From Aurelia coerulea (Eukaryota > Cnidaria > Scyphozoa > Semaeostomeae > Ulmaridae): DNA of 64,000 nucleotides. The DNA lies in contig CM076947.1 of assembly GCA_039566865.1 (NCBI GenBank), positions 20,151,501 to 20,215,500 on the forward strand, written 5' to 3'. Made by a program: the position numbers and the translations under genes. The number at the start of each line of letters is the position of its first letter. Within the stretch, counting starts at the first letter, position 1. A model generated the notes under the pieces. It saw nothing but the letters and a program-made list of their open reading frames with translations, was not told where the DNA came from and did no database searches. Positions 62,481 to 64,000 of the stretch are shown one piece after another.

Positions 62481-63342
62481 CCTACTGCATATTGAAAATT
62501 CTGCCATGTTTATTAAACGCGGTAAAACTTCTTTGCCAAACGTAGATTAGCGTTACTTACAAATTTAGATCTTGCACAATCAGGAAGTTTTGAAGTATCA
62601 GCACCTCAACAGCTGGATTAAGGCCATTTTCCATTTTTAAGCGAATTTTAAAAATGTGTTTGGAGGTGAAATCTCCGGTTAGCTTTCCACATCAAAGGAT
62701 TCACCGAAAATTTCCTGAAATAATGAAATCTAATTGGTCACAAGGACAACCGAAAAGACAACGCAAGATCATTGGTCAATTGAATTAATGCAATTGCACG
62801 ACAGCATAGGCGTCAAACTTTAAAAAAACATTGCGTACTTGGTTCTGCATCTGGCTTTTGTTGCATTGGCTGTGTTTCACAAACTGCAAGCCAGCGGCAC
62901 AGCTAGCACGCTGGACGTGAGGAGGTTCCCAAGAAATTTTGCATGGCCACCCCCTTAAAAAGCTGTTGTCGGAAAACGTAGGCAACGCCCTTTCTACTGA
63001 ATTTACAGCAGATATTTGGCAAAAGCACTTGTGACATCGTTTTGAATACCATGGACATTTCCTTCGCAATATATCTTTGTATTTGTATGTGTAATTTGTT
63101 CATTGCAAACGATGTTTGTTAACTTACCCCTTTTTGCCGATGTGTTGCCAATTCCATGTTTAAAGCTATTTTGTCACTAAATGACCCTTGTTTAGATGGT
63201 TTAGATAATATTGGATTTTCAAATCCACTTATACGAGTTATGAGGTGCAAATACCCGTACGCTCAATAAACCCCACCCCACCAGGAAGGTTGTTCCTTTG
63301 CGTAGAAGTTCTACGAAGGCAGGAATTACGGAGACTGTGGCT
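62481..63342. other. No gene recognised; solo family D-like tip
   Basis: 'acagcataggcgtcaaactt' (62801) resembles a family D terminus but has no partner. Short minus frames at 62785-63103 are Cys-rich by chance and unrecognised. Confidence 0.4.
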
Positions 63343-63505
63343 CACTGTGATCAATGGTTATTGAGCCATCCTATTCCAGTAAATTTTGAAAGCTAGAACT
63401 GTGTTGCTTGTATCAAACTTTGTTCACTGTGATCAATGGTTATTGAGCCATCCTATTCCAGTAAATTTTGAAAGCTAGAACTGTGTTGCTTGTATCAAAC
63501 TTTGT
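63343..63505 (+). repeat. Tandem duplication, two 82-bp units
   Basis: 'cactgtgatcaatggttatt' starts at 63343 and 63425; the two units are identical as far as I can read. Confidence 0.9.
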
Positions 63506-63565
63506 TTACATGCATGTCATAATGCCCTTTTGTGCTTTGCGTTTATTTTATTGAAATGTGTCAGG

Positions 63566-63730
63566 AAGTAGGTGAAGGTGAAGTTGCGTTTTTTAGCGCT
63601 AATCGCTGGGATTGCAGAAATAGAATATGCCGAATCGAGTCCGCGACCCCTTGTCATGACGCTGAAGTGATGGGGCTCTACCTGGGATCGAGCCCGGTCC
63701 ACCTGACTGTTCTGGCGGCAATGTTCATTT
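63566..63730 (-). mobile_element. tRNA-derived SINE, 5'-truncated copy
   Basis: Reverse complement matches 3148-3303: 'gccagaacagt', B box GGGCTCGATCCC, 'cacttcagcgtcatgacaa' and a CTTCACCTT tail. The A box is missing. Confidence 0.75.
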
Positions 63731-63845
63731 ATCATTCTTTAAAGTTGGTTATTTACAAATAGTTATCAGCATAATATATACATCAACTAATTTAAACCAA
63801 CTACAACTAAAAATGATTACATAATATAAAGTATAATACAATATC

Positions 63846-64000
63846 CTATTTACAACATAGTTTACAGCTGCAGTGTGCCCCCTTCCATGTTTTTATTTTC
63901 CTTTTGAAAGCTGCCACATTTTCACATGTTTTAATATTGTCACTTAGTGCATTCCAAAGGATGCTGCCTCTGAAGGTTACATAGTGTAGTCCAAAAGTGT
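63846..64000 (-). pseudogene. C-terminal reverse transcriptase fragment of a third LINE family (runs off window)
   Basis: Minus strand from the window edge: TFGLHYVTFRGSILWNALSD, then NIKTCENVAAFKRKIKTW and a short Cys-containing tail ending at TAG (63846-63848). This is the usual RT carboxyl end with a C.C..C tail. It is open within the window; catalytic domains, if present, are beyond 64000. Confidence 0.8.

Noticed and set aside
62785..63103. Cys-rich minus frames as a secreted peptide gene
   Set aside because: Two overlapping frames, no signal peptide, irregular Cys spacing and no splice context.

Overview
This is a eukaryotic window, AT-rich and gene-poor, made mostly of interspersed and tandem repeats. 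I see no bacterial, organellar or CRISPR features. The one convincing host gene encodes a secreted protein with a Lin-12/Notch (LNR) module and two Cys-rich repeats carrying a DDTDNR..GGC signature. From memory such repeats are common in sea anemone and coral proteins. With the repeat profile (DIRS-type retroelement, many long-armed foldback MITEs, LINE 3' ends) this suggests a marine invertebrate, probably an anthozoan cnidarian. The organism assignment is inference.

Layout. 1-14.6 kb holds non-autonomous DNA elements, LINE and SINE fragments, a few hairpins and one possible minus-strand gene end (7.38-7.86 kb). 14.88-15.94 kb is the LNR-domain gene (minus). 16.4-17.0 kb is a large foldback and 17.6-18.2 kb a frameshifted LINE fragment. 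18.716-23.653 kb is an apparently intact DIRS-like tyrosine-recombinase retrotransposon with three ORFs and the diagnostic internal complementary region. 24-38.6 kb is dense in MITEs with LINE relics. 38.7-40.3 kb is a satellite whose core has a two-monomer (377-bp) higher-order period. 40.4-55.4 kb holds more MITEs, a 1.6-kb foldback, a tRNA-like sequence and several tandem arrays, including four nearly identical 104-bp copies. 56.1-57.9 kb is an array of 11 units of about 170 bp, most of which carry an ATG, a short open frame and a splice-donor-like end. 58-64 kb holds hairpins, foldbacks, LINE and SINE ends.

Repeat families (letters are mine). B (4 copies), C, K (pogo-like), S and a Tc1-like element have TA duplications or mariner/Tc1-type ends. 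D (7 copies) has 9-bp target duplications, which suggests Mutator-type mobilisation. F (4 near-complete plus 3 partial copies) has 8-bp duplications, which suggests hAT or another 8-bp superfamily. Most D copies and both G copies carry the CRE octamer TGACGTCA. The DIRS genes form one system: Gag-like ORF1, RT/RNase H/methylase-like ORF2 and tyrosine recombinase ORF3, packed with almost no spacing. All family assignments come from reading the sequence; no database search was run.
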